A DNA stretch of 64,000 nucleotides, taken from contig NZ_LMDM01000010.1 of assembly GCF_001425825.1 (NCBI RefSeq), positions 53,813 to 117,812 on the forward strand, given 5' to 3'. Positions 1 through 8,742 of this stretch are shown here, piece after piece. Position 1 is the stretch's first letter, and the number at the start of each line of letters is the position of its first letter. The notes below the pieces were generated by a model. That model had not been told where the DNA came from, did no database searches, and saw only the letters and a list, made by a program, of their open reading frames with translations. Made by a program: the position numbers and the translations under genes. Source of the DNA: Rhizobacter sp. Root1238 (lineage in GTDB: Bacteria > Pseudomonadota > Gammaproteobacteria > Burkholderiales > Burkholderiaceae_C).

Positions 1-41
1 GCGCCATGCGTGTTTTGTGCGCATCAAGCCACCGCTTCGGC

Positions 42-288
42 AAAGGCGCGGGCGGGGGGTGTGGGGAGCGCCAATCAGGACGGGGCGCCGGAGCTGCGCA
101 GTTTGATGGCCCCGCGCGCAGCGCGATCGTGGACTGACTGTCGCCGACTGTTTGACCACAACGAACGAAGTGAGTGGAGGGAGTTTCGGCGACGGGCCAT
201 CAAACTGCGCAGCGGAGGGGAGTCAGCATCCCGCCAGGGATGATGACCGCCTCGTCCGGCGCGCCCCACACCCCCCGCCCGCGCCTTT
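42..288. repeat. Nested inverted-repeat element
   Basis: A gene-free stretch folds as nested palindromes. The outer arms (42-66 and 264-288) are perfect 25-bp inverted copies. An inner pair (94-111 and 195-212) is a perfect 18-bp inverted repeat starting CTGCGCAGTTTG. The core has GTCGCCGA (138-145) against TCGGCGAC (186-193). The arms are separated by unequal lengths, so the whole is not one continuous hairpin. No transposase or convincing small gene is visible inside it. It resembles a dispersed, non-coding palindromic element (REP- or MITE-like); mobility is inference. Confidence 0.7.
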
Positions 289-311
289 GCGCGCGCAGAA
301 CCATGCAAGCT

Positions 312-773
312 CTACTGGAGCCGCCCCTTCGCGGCGGCCGGCAACGGCAGCGGCATCACCTCGATGCCCTCATCGGCCAGTGCCTGGGCATCTTCGCGGC
401 TCGCGCGCCCCCGGATGGCGCGCTCCTCGGCTTCACCGTAGTGCATGCGGCGCGCCTCTTCGGCAAAGCGCTCGCCGACATCGTCGGTGTTCGCCATCAC
501 GTGCTGCACCGCCTTCAGCCACATCGCCTGCATCGTGATCGCCTCCGGCGTGGCCGGCAGCGCCGGCTCGGCCGGCGCGGGTGCCGCGGCCTTCGGCTCG
601 CGAGCGCCCGACACGTTCAGGCGCGGTGCGCTCGGCAGCCGGGCGACGGTCTTGTCACCGCACAACGGGCATTCGACCAGCCCGCCATCGAACTGCGACT
701 GGAAATCGGCTTCCGAGCCGAACCAGCCTTCGAAGCGATGGTCTTGCGCGCAGCACAGGTTGAGCACTTTCAT
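312..773 (-). CDS. DUF1178 family zinc-ribbon-like protein
   Basis: A 153-residue protein of the DUF1178 family, whose function is not established. It starts MKVLNLCC and carries a Cys pair near residue 7 and a CPLC pair near residue 38, an arrangement suggestive of a small zinc ribbon. An Ala/Pro-rich segment of about 25 residues follows, then an alpha-helical C-terminal half with many Glu/Arg residues. The start at 773 is chosen because the family begins at this MKV sequence; an open frame continues upstream to 851 but its residues are low-complexity and not family-like. It lies downstream of the nuo operon in the same direction, separated by a palindromic repeat, so co-transcription is uncertain. 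Confidence 0.85.
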   Translation of the reverse strand: MKVLNLCCAQDHRFEGWFGSEADFQSQFDGGLVECPLCGDKTVARLPSAPRLNVSGAREPKAAAPAPAEPALPATPEAITMQAMWLKAVQHVMANTDDVGERFAEEARRMHYGEAEERAIRGRASREDAQALADEGIEVMPLPLPAAAKGRLQ

Positions 774-856
774 GCGCGCATTATCAGCAGACGCGGCCGC
801 CCGCGGGGCCGATCGAGCGATGCCCCGTCGAAGAGCACGCCAATTCCGCAACGATC

Positions 857-943
857 CAGCGGCCCCCGTGGAACCGGCTCCGCCGGGCCACTGGGGGCGC
901 CCCCTTGAGGGGGAGGCGCGCAGCGCCTCGGGGGTGGGTCAAT
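857..943. repeat. Palindromic intergenic repeat, copy A
   Basis: An 87-bp element immediately after the nuoN stop codon. It holds two short hairpins: CCGGC-TCC-GCCGG, and AGGCGC-GCA-GCGCCT, with G/C runs between them. It aligns along most of its length with 7081-7162. Stem bases differ between copies while pairing is kept, so structure rather than sequence appears conserved. In the minus-strand transcript it would form the 3' end of the nuo mRNA. Confidence 0.7.
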
Positions 944-2431
944 TCAGGTCGACAGCGCCTTCAGGATCGCCTGCGAGCACAACGCCATCAGGCCGCCCGG
1001 CAGGATGCCGAAGACCAGCACCGCCGCGCCGTTCAGCGACAGCACCAGCCGCACATCGCTCGCGGCGACGATCGGCTGCGTGTCGACCGGGTCTTCGAAG
1101 TACATCACCTTCACCAGGCGCAGGTAGTAGAACGCGCCCACCAGCGACAGCAACACCGCCAGCACCGCGACGACGATGTAGAAGGTGACGTTGGTCGTGA
1201 TCAGCGCCTGCAGCACCGCGAGCTTGGCGTAGAAACCCACCGTCGGCGGGATGCCGGCCAGCGAGAACATGAAGATCGCCATCACGCCGGCGTACCACGG
1301 GTTGCGCTTGGCCAGGCCCTTCAGGTCGTCGATGTTCTCCGACTCGAACCCCTGGCGCGACAGCAGCATCACGACGCCGAAGGTGCCGAGCGTCGTGAAG
1401 ACGTAGGTCACCATGTAGAACAGCGCCGAGCTGTAGCCGTTCGACGCCGACAGCGTGTTGCCGGTGATCACGGTGGTCGTGAAACCGAGCAGCATGAAGC
1501 CCATCTGCGCGATCGTCGAGTACGCCAGCATCCGCTTCAGGTTGCTCTGCGCGATGGCGGCCAGGTTGCCGAGGAACATCGACGCGATCGCCAGCACCAT
1601 CATCATCTGCTGCCAGTCGCCGGCCACGCCCGACAGGCCCTCGACCAGCAGCCGGAAGGTCATCGCGAAGGCCGCGAGCTTCGGCGCGCCGGCGATCAGC
1701 AGCGTGACCGCCGTCGGCGCGCCGTGGTAGACGTCGGGCAGCCACATGTGGAACGGCACCGCGCCGAGCTTGAACGCGAGGCCGGCGACGATGAACACCA
1801 GGCCCAGCGCCAGCACGGTCGGGTTCAGCTGGCCGGTCGCGATCGCGTTGAACACCTTCGGGATGTCGAGCGAGCCGGTCGCGCCGTACATCATCGACAG
1901 GCCGTACAGCAGGAAGCCGCTGGCCAGCGCGCCGAGCACGAAGTACTTCATCGCGGCTTCGGTCGACTGCGCATGGTCGCGGCGCATCGCGGTCAGCGCA
2001 TACAGCGACAGCGACATCAGCTCCAGGCCGAGGTAGATCACCAGGAAGTTGTTGGCCGCCAGCATCACCGAGATGCCGAGCAGCGAGAACAGCGACAGCG
2101 TGAACAGCTCGCCCTTCAGCATCTCGCGGCTCTCGGCGTACGGCCGCGCGTAGACCAGCGTCACCATCACCGCCAGCGCCGCAAAGAAGCCCAGCAGGTG
2201 GCCGAGCGGGTCGGTCACCATCATGCGCTGCATGCCGTAGACGGTGAAGCCGGCGTCGAAGTACAGCAGGTGCATGACGCCGACCACGGCGAGCGTCGCC
2301 TGCGTCAGCCAGTAGGTCGGCGTGCGCTTCGGGTCGGTGACCCACAGGTCGACCATCGCGACCACGCAGGCCATCGCGAGCAGCACCAGTTCCGGGTAGA
2401 CGGCCAGCCAGTTCATGTCTTTGATCATCAT
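944..2431 (-). CDS. nuoN: NADH-quinone oxidoreductase subunit N
   Basis: The 495-residue antiporter-like membrane subunit N of respiratory complex I, one of three proton-translocating subunits (L, M, N) in the inner membrane. It is almost entirely hydrophobic with about 14 predicted helices, and carries the hallmark segment FHMWLPDVYHGAPTAV around residues 225-240. Length is normal for the family. It is the last gene of the nuo operon, starting 10 bp after the nuoM stop. Two adjacent ATG codons (2431 and 2428) could both start; no strong Shine-Dalgarno sequence separates them. A palindromic repeat directly follows the stop. Confidence 0.97.
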   Translation of the reverse strand: MMIKDMNWLAVYPELVLLAMACVVAMVDLWVTDPKRTPTYWLTQATLAVVGVMHLLYFDAGFTVYGMQRMMVTDPLGHLLGFFAALAVMVTLVYARPYAESREMLKGELFTLSLFSLLGISVMLAANNFLVIYLGLELMSLSLYALTAMRRDHAQSTEAAMKYFVLGALASGFLLYGLSMMYGATGSLDIPKVFNAIATGQLNPTVLALGLVFIVAGLAFKLGAVPFHMWLPDVYHGAPTAVTLLIAGAPKLAAFAMTFRLLVEGLSGVAGDWQQMMMVLAIASMFLGNLAAIAQSNLKRMLAYSTIAQMGFMLLGFTTTVITGNTLSASNGYSSALFYMVTYVFTTLGTFGVVMLLSRQGFESENIDDLKGLAKRNPWYAGVMAIFMFSLAGIPPTVGFYAKLAVLQALITTNVTFYIVVAVLAVLLSLVGAFYYLRLVKVMYFEDPVDTQPIVAASDVRLVLSLNGAAVLVFGILPGGLMALCSQAILKALST

Positions 2432-2441
2432 TGCCGCCGCT

Positions 2442-3917
2442 TCAATTCAGTTTCGAGACGGCCACGTGCTTCAGCAGTTCGGTCACGCTGACGTGCATGG
2501 TGTCGGTAAAGGGCTTCGGGTACACGCCCATCCACAGCACGGCCACGGCCAGCAGCGCGAGCATCAGGAATTCGCGGGCGTTGATGTCTTCGAGCGCGCG
2601 CACGTCTTCGTTGGCCACCGGGCCGAAGTACACCCGCTTGACCATCCACAGCGTGTAGGCGGCGCCGAACACCAGCGTGGTCGCGGCCAGCGCGCCGAGC
2701 CAGAAGTTGGCCTTCACCGCGCCGAGGATCACCATCCACTCGCCGACGAAGCCGCCGGTGCCCGGCAGGCCGCAGTTGGCCATCGCGAAGAACACCGCCA
2801 ACGCGGCGAACTTCGGCATCGTGTTGACGACGCCACCGTAGCTCGAGATCTCGCGCGAGTGCACCCGGTCGTACAACACGCCGATGCACAGGAACATCGC
2901 GCCGGACACGAAGCCGTGCGAGATCATCTGCACCAGCGCGCCGGAGACGCCGAGCTCGCTGAAGATGAAGAAGCCGAGCGTCGCGAAGCCCATGTGGGCG
3001 ATCGACGAATAGGCCACCAGCTTCTTCATGTCCTGCTGCACCAGCGCGACCAGCCCGATGTAGACGACCGCGATCAGCGACAGCGCGATGATGAACCAGT
3101 CGTACGCATGGCTCGCATCGGGGGCGATCGGCATCGAGAAGCGCAGGAAGCCGTACGCGCCGAGCTTCAGCATGATGGCCGCCAGCACCACCGAGCCGCC
3201 GGTCGGCGCCTCGACGTGGGCGTCGGGCAGCCAGGTGTGCACCGGCCACATCGGCACCTTGACCGCGAACGCCGCGAAGAACGCGAAGAACAGCAGCGTC
3301 TGCGCGTTCATGTTCAGCGGCAGCTTGTGCCACGTGAGGATCTCGAAGCTGCCGCCCGACTTGAAGTACAGGAAGATCAGCGCGATCAGCATCAGCAGCG
3401 AGCCGGCCAGCGTGTACAGGAAGAACTTGAACGCCGCGTAGACCCGGCGCGGGCCGCCCCACACACCGATGATGATGTACATCGGGATCAGCGTGGCCTC
3501 GAAGAACACGTAGAACAGCAGGCCGTCGAGCGCGCTGAACACGCCGACCATGATCCCCGACAGGATCAGGAACGCGCCCATGTATTGGTTCACGCGCTCG
3601 GTGATCACCTGCCACGCGGCGATCACGACGATGACCGTGATGAAGGCCGTCAGCAGCACGAACCACACCGAGATGCCGTCGACCCCCAGGTGGTAGTGCA
3701 CGTTCAGGCGCTCGATCCAGTCCAGGTTCTCCTGGAACTGCATCGCGGCGGTGCCGGCATCGAAGCCGGTGATCAGCGGAATCGTGACCGCGAAGCTCGC
3801 GATCGCGGCGACCAGCGCGATCCAGCGCACCGCATTGGCGTGCTCGTCGCGGCCGACCAGCAGCAGGACGATGCCCGCGACGATCGGCAGCCAGATGGCA
3901 AGGCTCAACAAACCCAT
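2442..3917 (-). CDS. nuoM: NADH-quinone oxidoreductase subunit M
   Basis: The 491-residue antiporter-like subunit M of complex I, in the inner membrane. It shows about 14 hydrophobic helices and the conserved LPDAHVEAPTGGS segment near residues 225-240, followed by the helix with MLKLGAYGFLRF. These are the family's conserved proton-channel regions. Length matches the family. It lies between nuoL (24-bp gap) and nuoN (10-bp gap), in the usual order and clearly in one transcript. Confidence 0.97.
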   Translation of the reverse strand: MGLLSLAIWLPIVAGIVLLLVGRDEHANAVRWIALVAAIASFAVTIPLITGFDAGTAAMQFQENLDWIERLNVHYHLGVDGISVWFVLLTAFITVIVVIAAWQVITERVNQYMGAFLILSGIMVGVFSALDGLLFYVFFEATLIPMYIIIGVWGGPRRVYAAFKFFLYTLAGSLLMLIALIFLYFKSGGSFEILTWHKLPLNMNAQTLLFFAFFAAFAVKVPMWPVHTWLPDAHVEAPTGGSVVLAAIMLKLGAYGFLRFSMPIAPDASHAYDWFIIALSLIAVVYIGLVALVQQDMKKLVAYSSIAHMGFATLGFFIFSELGVSGALVQMISHGFVSGAMFLCIGVLYDRVHSREISSYGGVVNTMPKFAALAVFFAMANCGLPGTGGFVGEWMVILGAVKANFWLGALAATTLVFGAAYTLWMVKRVYFGPVANEDVRALEDINAREFLMLALLAVAVLWMGVYPKPFTDTMHVSVTELLKHVAVSKLN

Positions 3918-3941
3918 GTTCTTGTTCTCCGGTGCCGCTTT

Positions 3942-6020
3942 TTACTTGCCGAACAGGCTGCTGGCGGCGCTCATCAGCGGTCCCCACAGCTGCCAGGTCA
4001 TCAGGAGGATCACGCCGAGGATCATCACCAGCGCGTACCAGTAGAGGTAGCCGGTCTGCACGACGCGCACCACCGACGCGAACGCACCGACCGCGCGTGC
4101 CGAGCCGTCGATCAGCACGCCGTCGATGACGGCCTGGTCGCCGCCCTTCCACAGCCCGCGGCCGAGCAGGCGCGCGCCGGCCGACAGCACGTTCTCGTTG
4201 AACCAATCGAAGAAGTACTTGTTCTCGAGGATCGCGTAGACGAAGCCGAACTTCGACTTGAACCAGGCGGGAATCGCCGGCTTGACCATGTAGAACACGT
4301 AGGCGGTGACGACGCCGGCCAGCGCCAGCCAGAACGGCAGCGACATCAGCCCGTGCAGCGCCATCGCGACGGCACCGTGGAACTCGTTCTTCATCTCTTC
4401 CATCGCCGGGTGCTTTTCCGGGTTGATGAAGATCGCGTCCTCGAAGAAGCCGCCGTACAGCATGCCCTGGATTGTCATGAAGCCGATCACGACCGACGGG
4501 ATCGCCAGCAGCAGCAGCGGCGCGGTGACGACCCACGGCGATTCGTGCGGCACGTGGACGTGCGGCTCGGCGTGGCCGTGCGCATCGTGCCCGTGCGCGT
4601 CGTGCGCATGCTCGTCGTCGTGGTGGTCGTGCTCGCCGGGGAACGGCTTGTGGCGGAAGTTCTCCTTGCCGTGGAAGACGAGGAAATACATCCGGAACGA
4701 ATAGAAGGCCGTGACGAACACGCCGATCAAGACCGCGATGTATGCGAAGCCGGCACCCGGCAGGTGGCTTGCATGCACCGCCTCGATGATGCTGTCCTTC
4801 GAGTAGAAGCCCGAGAACAGCGGCGTGCCGATCAGCGCCAGCGAGCCCAGCAGCGACGTGATCCAGGTGATCGGCATGTACTTGCGCAGGCCGCCCATGT
4901 TGCGGATGTCCTGGTCGTGGTGCATGCCGATGATCACCGAGCCGGCCGCGAGGAACAGCAGCGCCTTGAAGAACGCATGCGTCATCAGGTGGAACACCGC
5001 GACCGAGTAGGCCGACGCGCCGAGCGCCACCGTCATGTAGCCGAGCTGCGACAGCGTCGAGTACGCGACGACGCGCTTGATGTCGTTCTGGATGATGCCG
5101 AGGAAGCCCATGAACAGCGCGGTGATCGCACCGATCACCAGCACGAAGCTCAGCGCGACGTCGGACAGCTCGAACAGCGGCGACATGCGCGCCACCATGA
5201 AGATGCCGGCGGTGACCATCGTCGCCGCGTGGATCAGCGCCGAGATCGGCGTCGGGCCTTCCATCGAATCCGGCAGCCACACGTGCAGCGGCACCTGGGC
5301 GCTCTTGCCCATCGCGCCGATGAACAGGCAGATGCAGGCCACCGTCAGCAGCATCCATTCGGTGCCGGGGAACACGGCCTTGGCCAGCTCGGGCGCCTTC
5401 GCGAAGATCTCGGTGTAGTTCAGCGTGTTGCCGAAGGCCAGCAGCAGGCCGATGCCGAGGATGAAGCCGAAGTCGCCGACCCGGTTCACCAGGAAGGCCT
5501 TCATGTTGGCGAACACCGCGGTCGGCCGCGTGAACCAGAAGCCGATCAGCAGGTACGACACCAGGCCCACCGCTTCCCAGCCGAAGAACAGCTGCAGCAT
5601 GTTGTTGCTCATCACGAGCATCAGCATCGAGAAGGTGAACAGCGAGATGTACGAGAAGAAGCGCTGGTAGCCCGGGTCTTCCTCCATGTAGCCGATGGTG
5701 TAGATGTGCACCATCAGCGACACGAAGGTCACGACGCACATCATCATCGCGGTCAGGCCGTCGACCAGGAAGCCGATCTCCATCTTCAGCGAGCCGAGCG
5801 TCATCCACTCGTAGACGGTGGCGTTGAAGCGCGCGCCGTCGACGGCCACCGCCTTCAGCGTCATCGCCGAGATGATGAAGGCGATCAGCACGCCGAGGAT
5901 GGTCACGGTGTGCGCGCCGCGGCGGCCCACCTGCTTGCCGAACAGGCCGGCGACGACGGCACCGACCAGCGGTGCCAGCGGCACCGCGAGCAGCATGTTC
6001 TGGGAGAGTTGTGCGGACAT
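3942..6020 (-). CDS. nuoL: NADH-quinone oxidoreductase subunit L
   Basis: The 692-residue antiporter-like subunit L of complex I, the distal proton-pumping subunit with the long lateral helix. The antiporter core includes HVWLPDSMEGPTPISALIH near residues 248-266 and a C-terminal hydrophobic region typical of NuoL. An unusual insert at about residues 460-491 (nt 4545-4640) holds some fifteen histidines mixed with Asp, Glu, Ala and Gly. It lies in a loop between helices, so folding of the core should not be affected. It starts 7 bp after the nuoK stop and precedes nuoM. Confidence 0.97.
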   Translation of the reverse strand: MSAQLSQNMLLAVPLAPLVGAVVAGLFGKQVGRRGAHTVTILGVLIAFIISAMTLKAVAVDGARFNATVYEWMTLGSLKMEIGFLVDGLTAMMMCVVTFVSLMVHIYTIGYMEEDPGYQRFFSYISLFTFSMLMLVMSNNMLQLFFGWEAVGLVSYLLIGFWFTRPTAVFANMKAFLVNRVGDFGFILGIGLLLAFGNTLNYTEIFAKAPELAKAVFPGTEWMLLTVACICLFIGAMGKSAQVPLHVWLPDSMEGPTPISALIHAATMVTAGIFMVARMSPLFELSDVALSFVLVIGAITALFMGFLGIIQNDIKRVVAYSTLSQLGYMTVALGASAYSVAVFHLMTHAFFKALLFLAAGSVIIGMHHDQDIRNMGGLRKYMPITWITSLLGSLALIGTPLFSGFYSKDSIIEAVHASHLPGAGFAYIAVLIGVFVTAFYSFRMYFLVFHGKENFRHKPFPGEHDHHDDEHAHDAHGHDAHGHAEPHVHVPHESPWVVTAPLLLLAIPSVVIGFMTIQGMLYGGFFEDAIFINPEKHPAMEEMKNEFHGAVAMALHGLMSLPFWLALAGVVTAYVFYMVKPAIPAWFKSKFGFVYAILENKYFFDWFNENVLSAGARLLGRGLWKGGDQAVIDGVLIDGSARAVGAFASVVRVVQTGYLYWYALVMILGVILLMTWQLWGPLMSAASSLFGK

Positions 6021-6027
6021 GGTGTGC

Positions 6028-6354
6028 TCAGCCCTTCAGCGAGTCGAGCTCGTCGACGTTGATCGTCGCGCGGTTGCGGAACAGGACCACGAGGATGGCC
6101 AGGCCGATGGCCGACTCGGCCGCGGCGACGGTCAGGATGAAGAACACGAACACCTGGCCCGCCATGTCGCCCAGGAAGTGCGAGAACGCGACGAAGTTCA
6201 GGTTGACCGCCAGCAGCATCAGCTCGATGGCCATCAGCAGCACGATCAGGTTCTTGCGGTTCAGGAAGATGCCGATCACCGACAGCGCGAACAGGATCGC
6301 GCCCAGCGTCAGGTAGTGGCCCAGCGTGACCGGGCCGAGGGCGAAGGTGCTCAT
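6028..6354 (-). CDS. nuoK: NADH-quinone oxidoreductase subunit K
   Basis: The 108-residue subunit K of complex I, with three membrane helices related to MrpC. Conserved membrane glutamates are visible in [11 protein letters not shown] (about residue 44) and [11 protein letters not shown] (about residue 80), residues implicated in proton transfer. The start at 6354 is set by the ATGA overlap with the nuoJ stop and gives the normal family length; the open frame extends further upstream only as an out-of-frame shadow of nuoJ. Confidence 0.97.
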   Translation of the reverse strand: MSTFALGPVTLGHYLTLGAILFALSVIGIFLNRKNLIVLLMAIELMLLAVNLNFVAFSHFLGDMAGQVFVFFILTVAAAESAIGLAILVVLFRNRATINVDELDSLKG

Positions 6355-7025
6355 GACTTGGCTTCTTTCTTGGCAACTCCTGCGACCAGCGGTGCGCTGT
6401 CCAGCGACGCGGGCGGTGCCGGCGGGGCTTCGACCTCGGCCTTCATCTTGACGATGCGCACGCGGTCGGCCTTCTTTGCGCGGACCTGCAGCGACGGGTC
6501 CATCGCCTTCGAATCCTTGCGCTGGCGCAGCGTCAGCGCGATCGCCGCGACGATCGCCACCAGCAGCAGCACGGCCGCGATCTGCAGCGGGTACAGGTAG
6601 TGCGTGTAGATCTGGATGCCGAGCAGCTTGGTGTTGCCCATCTGCAGCGCGGCGGCATCGGCCGCCGGCGCGCTGCGCACGTCGAAGCCGGGGATCAGCA
6701 CCGCGGCCATCTCGAGCGCGATGACCACGCCGACCAGCGCCGCGACCGGGAAGTGGGTCCAGAAGCCCTGGCGCAGCGCGTCGACGTTGATGTCGAGCAT
6801 CATCACGACGAACAGGAACAGCACCATCACGGCGCCGACGTAGACGAGCACCAGCGAGATCGCGAGGAACTCGGCATGCAGCAGCATCCACACGCAAGAG
6901 GCCGAGAAGAAGGCCAGCACCAGGAACAGCGCGGCATGCACCGGGCTGCGCGCGGTGATGACGCGGAACGAAGCTCCCAGCAGCACGGCCGAGAAGATGT
7001 AGAAAAGCGCGGTCGGGATGTCCAT
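6351..7025 (-). CDS. nuoJ: NADH-quinone oxidoreductase subunit J
   Basis: The 224-residue subunit J of complex I, with five membrane helices in the first 165 residues, including the segment [18 protein letters not shown] that is typical of the pi-bulge helix. A charged, Lys/Ala/Pro-rich tail of about 55 residues follows and is probably cytoplasmic and disordered. The start [11 protein letters not shown] (7025) is preferred over an upstream ATG at 7064 because it matches the family N-terminus. A 135-bp gap containing a palindromic repeat separates it from nuoI; its stop overlaps nuoK. Confidence 0.96.
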   Translation of the reverse strand: MDIPTALFYIFSAVLLGASFRVITARSPVHAALFLVLAFFSASCVWMLLHAEFLAISLVLVYVGAVMVLFLFVVMMLDINVDALRQGFWTHFPVAALVGVVIALEMAAVLIPGFDVRSAPAADAAALQMGNTKLLGIQIYTHYLYPLQIAAVLLLVAIVAAIALTLRQRKDSKAMDPSLQVRAKKADRVRIVKMKAEVEAPPAPPASLDSAPLVAGVAKKEAKS

Positions 7026-7080
7026 ATTTGCTTTGCCAGTTTCTATCGCTCCACCCAAAAACACATCTGAGCTTCCTACC

Positions 7081-7162
7081 CAGCGGCCGCCGCGGAACCG
7101 GCTTTGCCGGGCCGCTGGCGGTGCCCCCTGGGGGGAGGCGCCGAAGGCGCTTCGGGGGGGTC
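7081..7162. repeat. Palindromic intergenic repeat, copy B
   Basis: Same family as 857-943. It begins CAGCGGCCGCCGCGGAACC and contains CCGGC-TTT-GCCGG and the hairpin AGGCGCC-GAA-GGCGCTT. Its last bases merge with the nuoI stop codon (7161-7163). It lies inside the nuo operon between nuoI and nuoJ, so in the mRNA it is an internal structured spacer rather than an end. Confidence 0.75.
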
Positions 7163-7658
7163 AACGGTACTTGGCGTCTGCCTCCTTGTTGGCGGCGATC
7201 TCGGCTTCGTACCGGTCACCGACGGCCAGCAGCATGTCCTTCGTGAAGTACAGGTCGCCGCGCTTTTCGCCGTGGTATTCGAAGATGTGCGTCTCGACGA
7301 TCGAGTCGACCGGGCAGCTCTCTTCGCAGAAGCCGCAGAAGATGCACTTGGTCAGGTCGATGTCGTAGCGCGTCGTGCGGCGCGAGCCGTCGTCGCGGAT
7401 GTCGGACTCGATCGTGATCGCCATCGCCGGGCACACCGCCTCGCACAGCTTGCAGGCGATGCAGCGCTCTTCGCCGTTGTCGTAGCGGCGCAGCGCATGC
7501 AGGCCGCGAAAGCGCGGCGATGCCGGCGTCTTTTCTTCCGGGAACTGCACGGTGATGTGCGGCGACAGGAAATGCCGGCCGGTCAGGGCCAGGCCCTTGA
7601 ACAGCTCGGTGAGCATGAAGCTCGAGAACAGGTCCTTGATGGAGGCCACTGCAGACAT
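7161..7658 (-). CDS. nuoI: NADH-quinone oxidoreductase subunit I
   Basis: The 165-residue ferredoxin-like subunit I, on the cytoplasmic arm of complex I, which carries clusters N6a and N6b. Two complete 4Fe-4S motifs are visible: [12 protein letters not shown] near residue 71 and [12 protein letters not shown] near residue 110. Length is normal. It is 12 bp downstream of nuoH. Its stop codon abuts palindromic repeat copy B, and nuoJ follows after 135 bp, the longest gap but one within the operon coding order. Confidence 0.97.
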   Translation of the reverse strand: MSAVASIKDLFSSFMLTELFKGLALTGRHFLSPHITVQFPEEKTPASPRFRGLHALRRYDNGEERCIACKLCEAVCPAMAITIESDIRDDGSRRTTRYDIDLTKCIFCGFCEESCPVDSIVETHIFEYHGEKRGDLYFTKDMLLAVGDRYEAEIAANKEADAKYR

Positions 7659-7670
7659 GGTCTTCTCTCC

Positions 7671-8735
7671 TTACTTCCAGAGGCTGAGCGGGGACTGCAG
7701 CCACAGCCCGACGACCACCAGCCACACGAGCGTGACCGGGATGAAGATCTTCCAGCCCAGCCGCATGATCTGGTCGTAGCGGTAGCGCGGGAAGGTCGCG
7801 CGCACCCACAGGAACATGGTCACGACGACGAAGGTCTTCAGGCCCAGCCAGATCCAGCCCGGGATCCAGGTGAACGGCGCGAAGTCGAGCGGCGACAGCC
7901 AGCCGCCGAGGAACAGCGTGACGCACAGGATCGACACCAGGATCATGTTCGCGTATTCGGCCAGGAAGAACATCGCGAACGACATGCCCGAGTACTCGAC
8001 CATGTGGCCGGCGACGATCTCCGATTCGCCTTCGACGACGTCGAACGGGTGGCGGTTGGTTTCCGCGAGGCCCGAGATGAAGTAGACGACGAAGATCGGC
8101 AGCAGCGGCAGCCAGTTCCACGAGAACAGCGTGAAGCCGTGGGTCGCGGCGAACCCCTTGCCCTGCCCCATCACGATGTCGGTCATGTTCAGGCTGCCGC
8201 TGACCATCAGCACGACGACCAGCGCGAAGCCCATCGCGATCTCGTAGCTGACCATCTGCGCCGACGCGCGCAGCGCGCCGAGGAACGCGTACTTCGAGTT
8301 CGACGCCCAGCCGGCGATGATCACGCCGTAGACCTCGAGCGAGGTGATCGCCATCAGGAACAGCAGGCCGGCGTTGATGTTGGCGAGCGCCACTTCGGGG
8401 CCGAACGGCACGACGGCCCAGGCGGCCAGCGCCGGCATGATCGTCATCACCGGGCCGATCAGGAACAGCGGCCGGTTCGCCGCGGTCGGCAGGATGATCT
8501 CCTTGAAGATCAGCTTGACCGCATCGGCGATCGGCGTCAGCAGGCCCCACGGGCCGACGCGGTTCGGACCCGGGCGGATCTGCGTCCAGCCGATGGCCTT
8601 GCGTTCCCACAGCGTGAGGTAGGCGACGCAGCCCAGCAGCGGCAGCACGACGACGATGATCTTGATCAGCGTCCAGACCACCGGCCAGGCCGCCCCCAGG
8701 TACTGGGTGCCGTAGAGGTTGAAGGTATCGATCAT
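7671..8735 (-). CDS. nuoH: NADH-quinone oxidoreductase subunit H
   Basis: The 354-residue membrane subunit H, which forms the quinone-binding chamber together with NuoB and NuoD. It has eight predicted helices and the conserved cytoplasmic loop [19 protein letters not shown] near residues 215-235, whose acidic residues line the quinone site. The C-terminal [15 protein letters not shown] segment is also family-typical. It lies 7 bp after nuoG and 12 bp before nuoI. Confidence 0.97.
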   Translation of the reverse strand: MIDTFNLYGTQYLGAAWPVVWTLIKIIVVVLPLLGCVAYLTLWERKAIGWTQIRPGPNRVGPWGLLTPIADAVKLIFKEIILPTAANRPLFLIGPVMTIMPALAAWAVVPFGPEVALANINAGLLFLMAITSLEVYGVIIAGWASNSKYAFLGALRASAQMVSYEIAMGFALVVVLMVSGSLNMTDIVMGQGKGFAATHGFTLFSWNWLPLLPIFVVYFISGLAETNRHPFDVVEGESEIVAGHMVEYSGMSFAMFFLAEYANMILVSILCVTLFLGGWLSPLDFAPFTWIPGWIWLGLKTFVVVTMFLWVRATFPRYRYDQIMRLGWKIFIPVTLVWLVVVGLWLQSPLSLWK

Positions 8736-8742
8736 GGTGTGC

